A stretch of 64,000 bases of DNA, taken from assembly GCA_030761205.1 (NCBI GenBank), contig JAULJL010000005.1, forward strand, positions 7,341,501 to 7,405,500, given 5' to 3'. The position numbers and the translations under genes are program-made. Shown here in pieces: positions 33,434-44,549 of this stretch. Position 1 is the first letter of the stretch. Each line of letters opens with the position of its first letter. The notes under the pieces are model-generated. The model searched no databases and was not told where the DNA came from. It was given only the letters and a program-made list of their open reading frames with translations. Origin of the DNA: Fremontodendron californicum. Its lineage: Eukaryota; Streptophyta; Magnoliopsida; Malvales; Malvaceae.

Positions 33434-35250
33434 TAGAGGTGGCAATTGGACGGGTTCGGGCGGGTTCGGGTCGGGTTCATTCGGGTTCGGGTTTATTCGG
33501 GTTCGGGCTCATTCGGGTTCGGGTCCATCCGGGTTCGGGCTCATTCGGGTTCGGGTCCATTCGGGTTCGGGCTCATTCGGGTTCGGGCTCATTCGGGTTC
33601 GGGCTCATTCGGGTTCGGGCCCATTCGGGTTCGGGTTCGGGTTCGGTCTGGGTTCGGGTTCGATCTGGGTACGGGTATGTTTTACATTATTTTATTTTAT
33701 ATTAGATGTAATCATTTTTACGTAATTTAAATATTTATATCTAAAAACAAATTATTAATTTATTATTTTTATTTTTATTTTTATACTTTTGCTATTATAT
33801 GATATTTTTAATTATATTTATTTTTTAAAATTAATATTTGTTAGCACCAAAAGAATAAGAAATTAATTTGTTATATAAAATCAAATTTTGAAATAATTTA
33901 TTATAAAAAAATATGATATATTATAAATTAATATATTGATATTTAAAATAATTGATTTGATGAGCTCGAATTTCAAAATATAAATACATTATAATTTATA
34001 TTCACTATAAAATAAAAAACTTTTAAAAATAAATCCTGGCCTTCATCTATTCGTTTATATACTTATAAAATGCAAAAAATTTATGCTTATAGTCAAGATA
34101 TATATATATCGAGTACTTATATTTTTTTCATCAGTATAAAGTATAAATTATAAAGTAGTACTAAAAAATATAATTTATATTTAAATTATACGTAATAAAT
34201 ATATAATTAATATGATTATTTATTAATATATAATAAATATACCCAAAACCAAAAGGCCATAAAACCCAAAACCCCATTAAATCCACCCGCTAAAATAAAA
34301 TCACATTAAAGCCATAATCCAATTAAACCCACCCTAACCTAACCGCATAAGTATAACTAGAGCTGCTTATGGGCCGGGCCGCGGCCCAGTTTTTTTTTAT
34401 TTTCTCTGCCCAGGCCTGGCCCTGGGTCGGCCCGGCCCGCCCGTTTAGGCCCGAAACACTGTTCATTGGAATAAAAAAATAATTTTTTTATTTTTTTTAT
34501 TTTTTTATAATTAAAATTAAATAAAATAATATTATAATAAAAATTACTGTTCCGGGCCGGGCCGGCCCGGAACACAAAATATTCTGCCCAGGCCCGGCCC
34601 GTGAGCAGGTCTAAGTATAACCCAAAAGGCCAAAATAATTGAATTATTGTCAATTTTTTTACCCTTATAGATTAATTGAATTATTGTCAAATTTTTTTTC
34701 ACATCTTTAAAATTTTCAAGAATTTAAAATATTTAGATTGTAAATTCATCATGATATGAGACGTTAAAGTTATAACTTATAAGTACAAAATATAATTTAC
34801 TTTTTGATAAAATTATTATTTCATCATATATATATATAATATATTAAATTTTAAATTTTAATTAAATTATTAAAAAAAATTAGAATAAAATTAATAATTA
34901 AAGTTATTGCTTTGTAAAAAAAAAATAATTGCAATTTGTTTATTTTTATTTTTAGTATTAAATTCGGGTTCGGGTTCGGGCCGGTCTCGGGTTCGGGTCC
35001 ATTCGGGTTCGGGCTCATTCGGGTTCGGGCTCATTCGGGTTCGGGCCCATTCGGGTTCGGGTCCATTCGGGTTCGGGTCCATTCGGGTTCGGGCCCATTC
35101 GGGTTCGGGTCCATTCGGGTTCGGGCCCATTCGGGTTCGGGCTTTTTCGGGTTCGGGTTTTTGACTTTTTGGTCAAATCGGGTTTGGGCGGGTTCGGGTT
35201 CGGGTTTTCCTGGGCGGGTTTTCGGGTTTGGGTTCATTTTGCCACCTCTA
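33434..35250. mobile_element. non-autonomous hAT-type element built on 16-bp tandem repeats
   Basis: The ends are TAGAGGTGGCAA and TTGCCACCTCTA, a perfect 12-bp inverted repeat. The flanks are a perfect 8-bp duplication, CAGAGAAC (33426-33433 and 35251-35258). Just inside each end is a tandem array of a 16-bp unit, consensus CATTCGGGTTCGGGCT, at about 33455-33680 and 34965-35235, both in the same orientation. The unit length is not a multiple of three, so overlapping Gly/Ser/Arg ORFs appear in every frame; these are not genes. The middle is AT-rich, has no transposase, and contains a nested MITE. Confidence 0.92.
34358..34613. mobile_element. 256-bp hAT MITE nested in the larger hAT-type element
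   Basis: It starts TAGAGCTGCTTATGGGCC and ends GGCCCGTGAGCAGGTCTA, imperfect inverted ends of 20-plus bp. The flanks are a perfect 8-bp duplication, AGTATAAC (34350-34357 and 34614-34621). The ends are very rich in GGGCC while the interior is A/T. Its insertion is younger than that of the surrounding 33434-35250 element. Confidence 0.92.
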
Positions 35251-35568
35251 CAGAGAACCTAGTATCCTGTAAAACTTCTCAATATACTTTATAAAAAAAA
35301 ACCTGGTTAGATAATTATTGTAATTTAAGGAGGTCCACTTACCTGAAAATTCATGCATCAAAAATGGAAATTAAACAAACATCAATTATGTAATTAAAGA
35401 AATTTACAATGTGATTTGGCAAAAATAGAGAATTGATGTGCTGTGGCCAATAAAGATGGAAAATCATTATATCAGGAGAGAAATAAAAAGTATTTTTTCT
35501 AAGATTTTATGGTCTCATAAAGATTCAATCAAGAAAGGAAATATGGTTCATATGTCAAATGTATCTGG

Positions 35569-35570
<2 letters not shown>

Positions 35571-35608
<38 letters not shown>
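35571..35608. repeat. (AT)n microsatellite
   Basis: About 19 AT units; a second (TA)n run is at 35742-35761. Together they bracket the MITE copy at 35616-35742. Confidence 0.9.
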
Positions 35609-35611
<3 letters not shown>

Positions 35612-35615
35612 TTTA

Positions 35616-35742
35616 TATTTGATACATTGTCACCTCAATAAAAATAAAATTATTTGTATTTTTTAAAATTTTTTTTTTAATGAAATGATATCATCTGATT
35701 CATTTACGGTGTATAATTTATTTACTGTCAATACATCAAATA
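35616..35742. mobile_element. short TIR MITE (TATTTGATGCA family), copy 2
   Basis: It starts TATTTGATACATTGTCA and ends ACTGTCAATACATCAAATA, about 127 bp. It shares an internal GATATCATCTGATT block with the copy at 54271 (GCATCATCTGATTT). It lies 200 bp upstream of the protease gene's start. Confidence 0.55.
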
Positions 35743-35883
35743 TATATATATATATATATACATACTTTGAACTAAAAAGGGATATTGAGTTATTGACTGT
35801 CTTTTGCTCATTTAACCATAAATTATTCCTTAAATTTCGGAATCTTAATTTGTTTTGTCTCAGTTCATCTCTCCTTTCAACAC

Positions 35884-35891
35884 TATAAATT
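35884..35891 (+). promoter_or_regulatory. TATA box of the aspartic protease gene
   Basis: CACTATAAATTGACAC about 65 bp before the ATG. A MITE and AT microsatellites lie immediately upstream, so the proximal promoter is short unless it reaches across them. Confidence 0.55.
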
Positions 35892-35951
35892 GACACAATT
35901 CTAGACACCCAAACCATCAATCCTCTGAAGTATCACCTCCTTCTTCTAACA

Positions 35952-37259
35952 ATGGCAGCTATTGTGAATCCTAACTCTCTTTTCTCACTTGTTTCTGCCA
36001 TCCTTGTCCTCTCTAGTCTTTGCCTTATTGAGGCTCAAAGGGTTGGTTTCAGTGTTGAATTAATCCACCGTGACTCCCCCAAGTCTCCCTTGTACAATCC
36101 TTTGGAAACAACCTCTAATCGTGTAACCAATGCCTTGCGTCGTTCCTTTATTCGTGTACATCGCTTCAAACCAACTTCCGTCTCGACAAAGGCAGCGGAA
36201 GCAGAAATTATTGCCGATTCGGGTGAATACTTGATGAATATATCCATCGGTACCCCAGCTTTTGATATTGTCGCTATAGCTGATACAGGAAGTGATCTTA
36301 GTTGGACTCAATGCAAGCCTTGTTCCCAGTGTTTCAAGCAAGATGCTCCTCTTTTCGACCCTACTGAATCATCCACTTACAAAACTATTTCTTGCAGTGC
36401 AAGTCAATGTGAGAATCTTGAGAGAAGCTCTTGTTCTAGCAATAACTCTTGCCAATATTCAGTCTCTTATGGAGATAACTCGTTTTCGAGTGGTGATCTT
36501 GCTGCTGACACGATCACCTTTGCTTCAACGACCGGTCGCCCTGTAGCTGTTCCGAAAACAGTCATCGGATGTGGACACGACAATGGTGGATTATTCAGTG
36601 AAAAAACATCTGGCATCATTGGCCTTGGAGTTGGCGATGTTTCACTTATTTCTCAATTGGGAACTTCCATTGCTGGCAAATTCTCCTATTGCTTGTTGCC
36701 AATTTCCAAAACAGGAGAATCAAGCAAAATGAACTTTGGCTCTAATGCTATTGTTTCAGGAAATGGAGTTGTTTCTACCCCATTGATTCAAAAATCCCCA
36801 CCCACTTTCTACGTCCTCACCCTGGAGGCCGTCAGTGTTGGAAGCAAAAGACTAAAGTTTACAGGCTCTTCTCTCGGAACAGATGAGGGAAACATCATCA
36901 TTGATTCAGGCACAACATTGACTCTATTACCAGAAGATTTTTACTCGGAATTGGAATCTGCAGTGTCTAGCCAAATTAATGCGACAAAAGTTCAAGGCAA
37001 GGAGGGTTTGAGCTTATGCTACGAGGCTCAAACTGACTTTGCTGTTCCAGATATTACAATTCATTTCACTGATGCTGATCTCAAGTTGCAAACTTTGAAC
37101 ACCTTCGTATTGGTTTCCGATACAGTAACGTGCTTTGCCTTCGGTCCAATTCAAGATTTTGCAATCTATGGTAACTTGGCACAGATGAATTTCTTGGTTG
37201 GCTATGATACTGATAAGCAGACGATCTCGTTTAAGCCCACTGATTGCTCCAAGAGTTAG
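35952..37259 (+). CDS. CDR1-like secreted aspartic protease (pepsin family A1)
   Basis: 435 aa, intronless and intact. Residues 1-29 are a signal peptide (hydrophobic core LFSLVSAILVLSSLCLI, cut near EAQ). A propeptide follows with the CDR1-type block FSVELIHRDSPKSPLYN. The two catalytic aspartates are in DTGSDLSWTQ (D111) and IIDSGTTLTLLP (D318), with the flap tyrosine in VSYGDNS. The Cys-rich insert after the first site (CKPCSQCF) marks the nucellin/CDR1 class. In Arabidopsis CDR1 is an apoplastic protease acting in disease-resistance signalling; its substrate is unknown. A TATA box, TATAAATTG, at about 35884 gives a short leader. Length and motifs match functional members. Confidence 0.95.
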   Translation: MAAIVNPNSLFSLVSAILVLSSLCLIEAQRVGFSVELIHRDSPKSPLYNPLETTSNRVTNALRRSFIRVHRFKPTSVSTKAAEAEIIADSGEYLMNISIGTPAFDIVAIADTGSDLSWTQCKPCSQCFKQDAPLFDPTESSTYKTISCSASQCENLERSSCSSNNSCQYSVSYGDNSFSSGDLAADTITFASTTGRPVAVPKTVIGCGHDNGGLFSEKTSGIIGLGVGDVSLISQLGTSIAGKFSYCLLPISKTGESSKMNFGSNAIVSGNGVVSTPLIQKSPPTFYVLTLEAVSVGSKRLKFTGSSLGTDEGNIIIDSGTTLTLLPEDFYSELESAVSSQINATKVQGKEGLSLCYEAQTDFAVPDITIHFTDADLKLQTLNTFVLVSDTVTCFAFGPIQDFAIYGNLAQMNFLVGYDTDKQTISFKPTDCSKS

Positions 37260-37955
37260 CCTGGCTATTATTTACTGCAATGTTTTAGTAGGATTTCATG
37301 TTATTTTTAAATATTGATAATTACTGGTTGTTGTTTTCCTTTGTTTATCAGCACTTCGTTGATCATGTTTGTTGTTTTTAATGATATTCTCTATGTTTTT
37401 CACATACAAATTGATCTTTCTATTTCTCTTGGTTTGATTCTTTTCGACATAAATTCCGGCTTCCCTCTATTACTTTTTTGTTCATAAATTTTATTTTGCA
37501 ATGTTACCTAAAAAATTTCCAGACTTGATGTATATCAAGCTTTTGAAACTTGAAAAATGATTCCCTAGCTGTTAGAAATTAATGTTATTATATACCATAA
37601 AAAGATTGGGTTTGAGAGAACGAATTTTTGCAAGCAAAATGTCCAATTAATTGCTATAACACAAGGACAACTAAAATTGTATGGATATGTGATAAAATGA
37701 GGCAATTTGATTGATTCTCATAACAAGGTCAATACTCTTGCAAGGAAACTTTTACCCAAAATTGGACTAATCTTTGTAGTTGGTAAGGTCGATTCAATTT
37801 TGAAATATGAGAAATTTAAATTTGACACTTTGAATAAAAAAGATACGTACATGTATATTTATTATTGAATCAAATACTTTTAGCAAAATTTTTTTAGACT
37901 TAATTTGTTACAATGCGTTGAGTACTTCAAACACCTTTCTTTTCATTTTTGAGTC
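37260..37955. other. 3' flank of the protease gene
   Basis: Probable 3' UTR in the first ~200 bases, then AT-rich sequence up to the LTR of the next element. No ORF or repeat of note. Confidence 0.5.
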
Positions 37956-40900
37956 TGTAGCAACCGTTTTTAGCCCGGGTCGGATCCGAATCCGACCCGG
38001 GCCATTTGCAACAAGGCCCGACCCAATCCCCTAACCCAGGGCCCTTTGGGCCAGCTGGCCAAGCAGGCCAAACCAGGCCTGTTGGCTAGCCCAGCAAGGC
38101 CTGCTAAGGCCCTTCCCGTTTTGGGCCCAACAAGCCCAACAGGGCCTGCTACCAAGCAGGCCCATTCCCCAACCCATTTTCCAAACCCTAGCAGCCCCCA
38201 ACCCTAGCAACCCTAACCCTAGGTAGCCACCTTATGCCACAGCCACACCTTTTGGCAACCACCACCATTTCCCCAGGCAGCCACCCCTCACGCCATCCCA
38301 AAAAACAATCCTGCAAAAAAACCCTAATCCCTTAACCCTAGGACACACTATCCCTTTCAGGACCAAACCCAAACCCCCACGCCACCATGGACCACCTCCC
38401 GAAACCCCATTGCACCCCACCACAAGCAACGTCTGAACCCCAAATTCGGGGACCCATATCCCGAATCCTGGGGTTCTGAAATGAAAACCCTTTAAGAGAA
38501 GGGATTCGAACAACGAAGAAGAGGGAGCAGAGAAAAAAATAGAAGCCAAAAACAAAAAACCAAAAAAAACAACGAAAACAAAAACCAAAAACAGAAAATC
38601 CCCCTAAAAAAAAACTTTCGGAACCCCATTCAAGCCACCAAAAAAAAAATCCAACCAATAGCAGAAATCGAAAAGAAAGAAAAAACAAAAAACAAAAACC
38701 AACAAAAAAAAATTATTTTTGAAATTTTTTTAGGGCCAGATCTACTCGGATCTAGCCGTATTCGAAGAAATTCAACGGCAGATTCGCATTGAGAGAGCCA
38801 CCACGAGTCGTTTCGACTCATTTTGAATCGAAAAACTCGTCGGAGCGCGGCGAAGCACGCAGCCGACGGTGGAGACGACGGCCGGTGCGACGGTCCGTTG
38901 GTCGATTTTTGGAAAATCTGAAGAGAGAAGGGAGAGAAAAAGAGGAAGAGAGAGAGAGAAGAAAGAAAAAAAAAAGAGGGGTAAAGGCCTTATATACGGT
39001 GCCAAAACGGCACCGTTTTGGGAGAAGCGGGTCAGCATGACCCGCGTGTTGACCCACGGGTCGACCCGAGATCCGCGTGGTTACCCGTAAAAAAAAAAAG
39101 AATTTTCGGGTCTGTTTAGACCCGACCCAAGCCCCAGAAGGCCAAGCCTGACCCGCGCGTCCCTGCCCCCTGGGCCCAGTAGCCCATTCGACTGTTTTTG
39201 GGCCAAAAGAAAGAAGGAAAAAAAGAAAAGAAAAAAAAAAGAAAGAAAAAAAAAAGAAAAAAAGGAAAGAAAAAAAAAGAAGAAAAAAAAAAGCAAAAAA
39301 AGGGAAAGATAAGCAACAAAAAAAAAAAAATTCGGCCCCGAGCCCATCAAATTCAAAAAATACATCTGTCAAGCCTGGAGGTAAGAGTCGTTTTTATTAG
39401 TTTTTTTACTTTATTATTATTTATTATTTTTTATTATTTTATTTTTATTTGTTGTTAATTTAATTGCCAACGTATATTTTAGTATGTTTCTTTATTTTTG
39501 CATATTTCTCTATTTTAAAAATCGTAATATATTTTAACATGTTTATTACTTTTATCCGTTGCGTATTTGTTACTTTTGCGGTAGTATACTTTAATAATAT
39601 ATTATATTATTAGCATTTTAATATTATAATACGTTTTAATATATTTTGTTATTTTAACATGGTAGTATATTTTAGCAATACATTATATTATTTGTGTCTC
39701 AATGTTCTAGCATGATTTAATACATTTCATTGTTTATATTCATCATGTATTTCAAATATCACATCTATTTTAATATATTACATCATCGACATCCGTCACT
39801 TATTTAAATGTGTTAGAATATTTTAGTGTCGTAAATATGAATTTGTTGTAAAAAACTTAAGGTGTTAAATTGAGCAATTTATTTTTAAATAAATACAAGG
39901 ACAGAATGAACACGGATTTGCCGACGACGGAATTCGAAGGACGTCACGGTTGTGATTCCTAAGATATCTCGAGGTGAGAGAATTTCGATAAATATCACCA
40001 CGAGTAGTGGGAGTATTTAGCGAGATGCTCGACACAAAAATTCATTTTCACCTAAAAATGGAATTAGTCAAAATATAAATAAATAAATAGTGAATGTTAC
40101 GTATTTGATATTTCGCCATGCCCGTGTTTTTGAACATTATGTCATGTATTTGATTGTATAATTAAGCCTTTATTCGTACATGTTATATGCTAAATCGTGT
40201 GCATTCGATATTTAAATATTCGCATCATTCGCATTTAAATAAAAATCGGTGAATACGGATTCGCCAACGACGGAATTCGAAGGACGTCACGGTAGTGATT
40301 CCTAAGATATGCCGAGGTAAGAGAATTTCGTTAAATATCACCACGAGTGGTGGGACTATTTAGCGATGTGCTCGATAAAAATCCGCTTTCATTCAAAATT
40401 GGGAATAATCGAAATAAGAGATTAATAAAATAGTGAGTGTTTATGTGTCCGATATGTTACCATATTCGTATTTTTTTTTACACTGTGCTTCACACGTCTA
40501 ATCTTATAATGATATATTTAATCAATTGTCTTATACGCTCGACCATGTGCATCCGATATTTAAATATTCACATCATATGCGTTTAAATAAAAAATGGATG
40601 TAAATTGCCGAAGACGAAATTCGAAGGACGTCACGGTTGTGATTCCCAAGATATCCCGAGGTGAGAGAATTTCGCTAAGTATCACCACGAGTAGTGGGAG
40701 TATTTAGCGATATGCTCAATACAAAAATTCGTTTTCATTTATGGAAATAATCAAAATAAGAAGAACGAATAAAAAATGAATATTTACGTGTATGATATTT
40801 TGCCATGCTCATGTTTTTGAACATTATGTCGTGTATTTGATCGTATAATTAGGCCTTTATTCGTACATGTTATATGCTAAGTCGTGTGCATTCGATGTTT

Positions 40901-41466
40901 AAATATTCGCATCATACGCATTAAACAAAAAAATGGATGTAAATTGTCGACGACGGAATTCGAAGGATATCACAGTTGTGATTCTTAAGATATCTTGAGG
41001 TGAGAGGATCTCGTTAAATGCCACCAAGAGTGTTGAGAATATTTAATGAGTATTCTCGATAATAAGTTTACGTCCACTCTCGTTTTCAAAAAATAATAAC
41101 AATTCAAAAAATAAAACATGTTTTTTAAAAATAAAATAAAAAGAGAATTAGTTTTAAATACCGATGTCAAGTTCATTAAATCGAGATTTAAGATAACACG
41201 TGATTAAATGGTACTGTTTTCTAAACGGGCGTTGCGGGGGTGCTAATCCTTCCTCGCACGTAACCGACTCCCGAACCCGATTTTGTTTTCTCTCTGGTTT
41301 AAAACGCAGACTTCGAAATTGGTTTTAAAAAATATTTTAATTAATTTTAAAATATTTTACTAAAATCGGTTTTAATAGGTGACCAATCACACCTAGCAAA
41401 AAAGATTGGTGGCGACTCCATTTGTGTTTTCAAAATCGTCTTAGGGGTCGAAAAACCGTTATGACA
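37956..41466 (+). repeat. 5' LTR of the Ogre-type element (3.5 kb)
   Basis: It begins TGTAGCAACCG and ends CGTTATGACA. The first kilobase is rich in GGCC/CCC. A TATA box, TTATATACGGTG, is at 38991, directly followed by the palindromic GCCAAAACGGCACCGTTTTGG region. A long A/G tract covers 39200-39330. Four copies of a ~340-bp unit run from about 39900 to 41050. The corresponding parts of the 3' LTR agree closely from 38494 onward. Confidence 0.92.
39900..41060 (+). repeat. ~340-bp tandem repeats within the LTR
   Basis: Anchor sequence GACGGAATTCGAAGGACGTC (with minor changes) recurs at about 39920, 40263, 40607 and 40946, a period of 339-344 bp. Each unit also holds ATTTCGCTAAATATCACCACG and a GTGGGAGTATTTAGCGA block. 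The same four-unit series is in the 3' LTR (about 52612, 52951, 53294, 53633). Confidence 0.93.
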
Positions 41467-41469
41467 GCT

Positions 41470-41488
41470 TGGCGACTCCACTGGGGAC
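41470..41488 (+). other. primer-binding site (tRNA-Arg type)
   Basis: TGGCGACTCCACTGGGGAC starts three bases after the LTR. It is complementary, with one mismatch, to the 3' end of a plant tRNA-Arg (…CCCCAGCGGAGTCGCCA), the primer known for Ogre elements. Confidence 0.85.
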
Positions 41489-41863
41489 TTTGAGAGTCGA
41501 GCCATAAATTAGTCATGTGTTATTTTAAAATTTCGATTTAATGGATTTAATCGGTCTTTAATTTTAATTCTCTTGTTCACGATTTTCTTTATTTATTAAT
41601 TCGACTGTTTATTTATTGTCATCATTCTTTTTATTTTTATTTTGCCTGCATTTGTGCTTTGATATTTGTTGATTCTTTGTTCTCGTTTTTTTTTTTTTTA
41701 TTAATGTTATTGATTCTAATAGTTATGGGATGTTTAGAATAAAGAGTCGTAAATAAATAGTCAAAGGTTTGTTTGTTCCTTCTCACACATGGACACGTGC
41801 ATTTCAAACATAAGCTCTATACCCGAGCTATATCCCTTTAGGAAAACGGAGAGTTGTTCTTAG

Positions 41864-42253
41864 ATGCAAGAAGAGAGAAGTTTCCTACACCAAGTAATCC
41901 AAGACCTAGAACGACAATTATATAGCTAGAAAAATCACATCGACGAAATCATGAGGGAATGGAGGGATAGAGAAAGTGATTGGATTTATGCATGTGATTT
42001 GGCTACGGATGCTAGCAAAAGATGGAAAGCCGAAAGCATGGGAAGGCAGCAGTACATAGAACACTTAGGTGCAGAGATCGGTAAGGCCGTGAGAAAAGCC
42101 AGCAAGATGATCGAAAAAGTGGAAGTCCTAAGGCAAAAAATCCAGCCAACCGGAGAATACGGACAGCAGTTGCTTAATTTTTTAAATGAAGCCAGAAATC
42201 AGTATAAGCAAATTAGCTGTTTTTATGGACACGATTCTAAGAAGTTATGTTGA
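41864..42253 (+). pseudogene. Ogre ORF1 remnant
   Basis: The frame starts at the ATG at 41864, is broken by TAG at 41927-41929, and continues from 41951 to 42253. It encodes a charged, probably helical protein (FLHQVIQDLERQ; then WRDRESDWIYACDLATDASK and GKAVRKASKMIEKVEVLRQK). It lies between the primer site and gag, the position of the ORF1 of unknown function in Ogre elements. No catalytic motif is visible. Confidence 0.65.
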
Positions 42254-42534
42254 TGTAATGAAAACAATATGTGGGATCAATGAAAAATCAACTTCCTGAA
42301 ATTTATCTTTGAGTATCTATACCTCGTATGCATTTTTTTCATTTATTTGCTCGTTCATTCTTTCATTCATTTATCCATCCATTCATTCATACATTCAATA
42401 AGGAATAAAGAAACAATATGTCATGAGGTTCTAACCCGGGGTATTTGAACTAAGGTATAAAAATTGAGCGCCGACTAAAGTACCCGGACAAAAGTGCTCC
42501 ACACTCCTATAATACACGAGCATACGCAAAGACC

Positions 42535-44470
42535 ATGGACAACGAACAAGCAACAAGAATTGAGAGAATGGAAAGGGCACACAAAGAATTGCAAGAACAG
42601 CTGGGCAGATCTCAACAGGAACTACAGGAACAGATAGCAAGGTCCCAGGAAGAGTCACGAGAACAAATGGCCAAGATGATGGAAATGATGATAAGTATGA
42701 CGAGAGGAAAGGGGCCAGCTGAAAGCTCAATGATGAGGGGAGAACCCTGACCTCGAGAAAGTAATAACGATGATCCTCTATACCCACCGGGTTTCACCCC
42801 GACTCACGCCCAAGTGACACAAGATGGGCATCCACAAGGAGAACCTCCAGTGGGAGAACAACCTTATGTGTACATTAGCACGCCAAGTCCCACAGGTCAA
42901 CAAGCCCAAGGACAGTTCGCGCCTAACCCAAGGACCCATCCTTCAAACCCAGTCTACGTCCTGAATTTGGATGACCTCTTAGAACAAGAAAAGTTGAGAA
43001 GAAGCGTGACAGAACAAAGAGAGGATGCCGGGACAAAGCATAAATATGACATGTTAGAAGAGAGACTCAAAGCAATAGAAATGATGAAAGCCTTCGGAAA
43101 AGTCGATGCCAGTGAACTGAGCTTAGTTTCGGATTTGGTAATACTGCCAAAATATAAAGTCCCAGAATTTGAAAAGTATGATAGGACCAAATGCCCTTTA
43201 TTTCACATCACCATGTTCTGTCGCAAAATGGCCGGGCACACTTATAATGACAAATTATTAATTCACTGTTTCCAAGACAGTCTGCAAGGATCAGCCGCCA
43301 GATGGTATAACCAACTAGATCGCAGTCGCATCCATACTTGGACAGACTTGGCGAGAGCCTTTTTGGCCCAGTACAAGCATATGGCTGACATAGCGCCGGA
43401 TAGGCTATCCCTCCAAAACATGGAGAAAAAGGTCGGAGAAGGATTTAAGGAGTATGCCCAAAAATGAAGAAACCTGGCTGCTCAAGTGCAACCACCTCTG
43501 ACAGAAAAAGAGACCACCGTATTGTTTATCAATACGCTGCGAGGACCATATTACGACAGGTTGGTCGGCAGTTCTACCAAGAACTTTGCCGATATGGTCA
43601 TTTCTGGCGAAATGATAGAAAGCGCCATAAAAAACGACAAGATCGAGGGAAATAAAATAGCCAACAGTAAGAAGGTGGGGGCAACAAAGAAGAAAGAAGG
43701 AGAAGTGCAAGCGGCTTCATATGAAAACCGACCACCACAAAGCTATTTTCATTACCCAACACACAGACCCTACAGTTACCCCCTAACCCGTACTCCTACC
43801 CTCCTACGTAACCCCAATATTCAATGAGTTATCGACCACTAGCACCGGTGTACACGCCATAACACATGCCAGCACCTGTGTACACAGCATCTGTACCTGC
43901 TCCCAACTCGACCAGTCCAGTAAACAATGTGAGCACTAACCAGAGAACACCTTAGTCAATCCAAGAAAGGCCCCAATTTGACCCGATTCCCATGACATAC
44001 GCCCATCTATTTCCCAAGTTAGTTCAAAATCATCTGTTGGCACCCATGTTCCTCGAACCCATGAAACCCCCATACCCAAGATGGTACAACCTGGACGTGA
44101 ACTGCAATTACCATGGAGGCAACCCGGGTCACTCCACGGAGAATTGCACTACGCTTAAACACAAAGTGCAACACCTAATTAGGGCCGATGTTTTAAGCTT
44201 CACAACCAAGGGGGAGCCTAATGTTACTGCAAATCCGTTACCCGACCATGGGAAAACAGGAGCAAACGCGATAACGGAGGAAAAAGGTTGTCGGGTAATA
44301 TCCAGGATTGAAGATGTCCGGACTCACATGGGAAAAGTGCTGGATGCCATGATTGAGGCCGAACTATTTAAACCAGTCAATATGGGGCAGAAATCCTCGG
44401 GGTTGGAACCAAATTCTGAAGGCTTCTGCATGTATCACGGAGGTTTGGTGAGACACACTGTTAACTAATG
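42535..44470 (+). pseudogene. Ogre gag remnant
   Basis: It starts with a Gln/Glu-rich coiled coil (residues 1-60, EQLGRSQQELQEQIARSQEE). Then comes the Gag capsid-like region (VPEFEKYDRTKCPLFHITMF, GSAARWYNQLDRSRI, LAQYKHMADIAPDRLSLQ). It finishes with a zinc-knuckle-like CNYHGGNPGHSTENC. In-frame stops occur at 42748 and 43465 (the latter where Trp is expected), and the frame shifts between 43827 and 43992. A later stop is at 44466. The copy is non-functional. Confidence 0.88.
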
Positions 44471-44549
44471 CTCCGACATCTGAACCAAAATTCAAGAATT
44501 AATGGATATCGGCATAGCGAAATTCTCCACTGAATAGGAAGAAGAATTC

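Noticed and set aside
33439..33730. Overlapping Gly/Ser/Arg/Phe-rich ORFs, also at 34891-35262 on both strands
   Set aside because: They are translations of a 16-bp tandem repeat whose length is not divisible by three, so every frame stays open. Not genes.
38230..39460. Several Phe- or Lys-rich ORFs of 60-184 codons on both strands
   Set aside because: They lie in the LTR of the Ogre-type element over A/G or C-rich low-complexity tracts and have equivalents in the 3' LTR. No domain.
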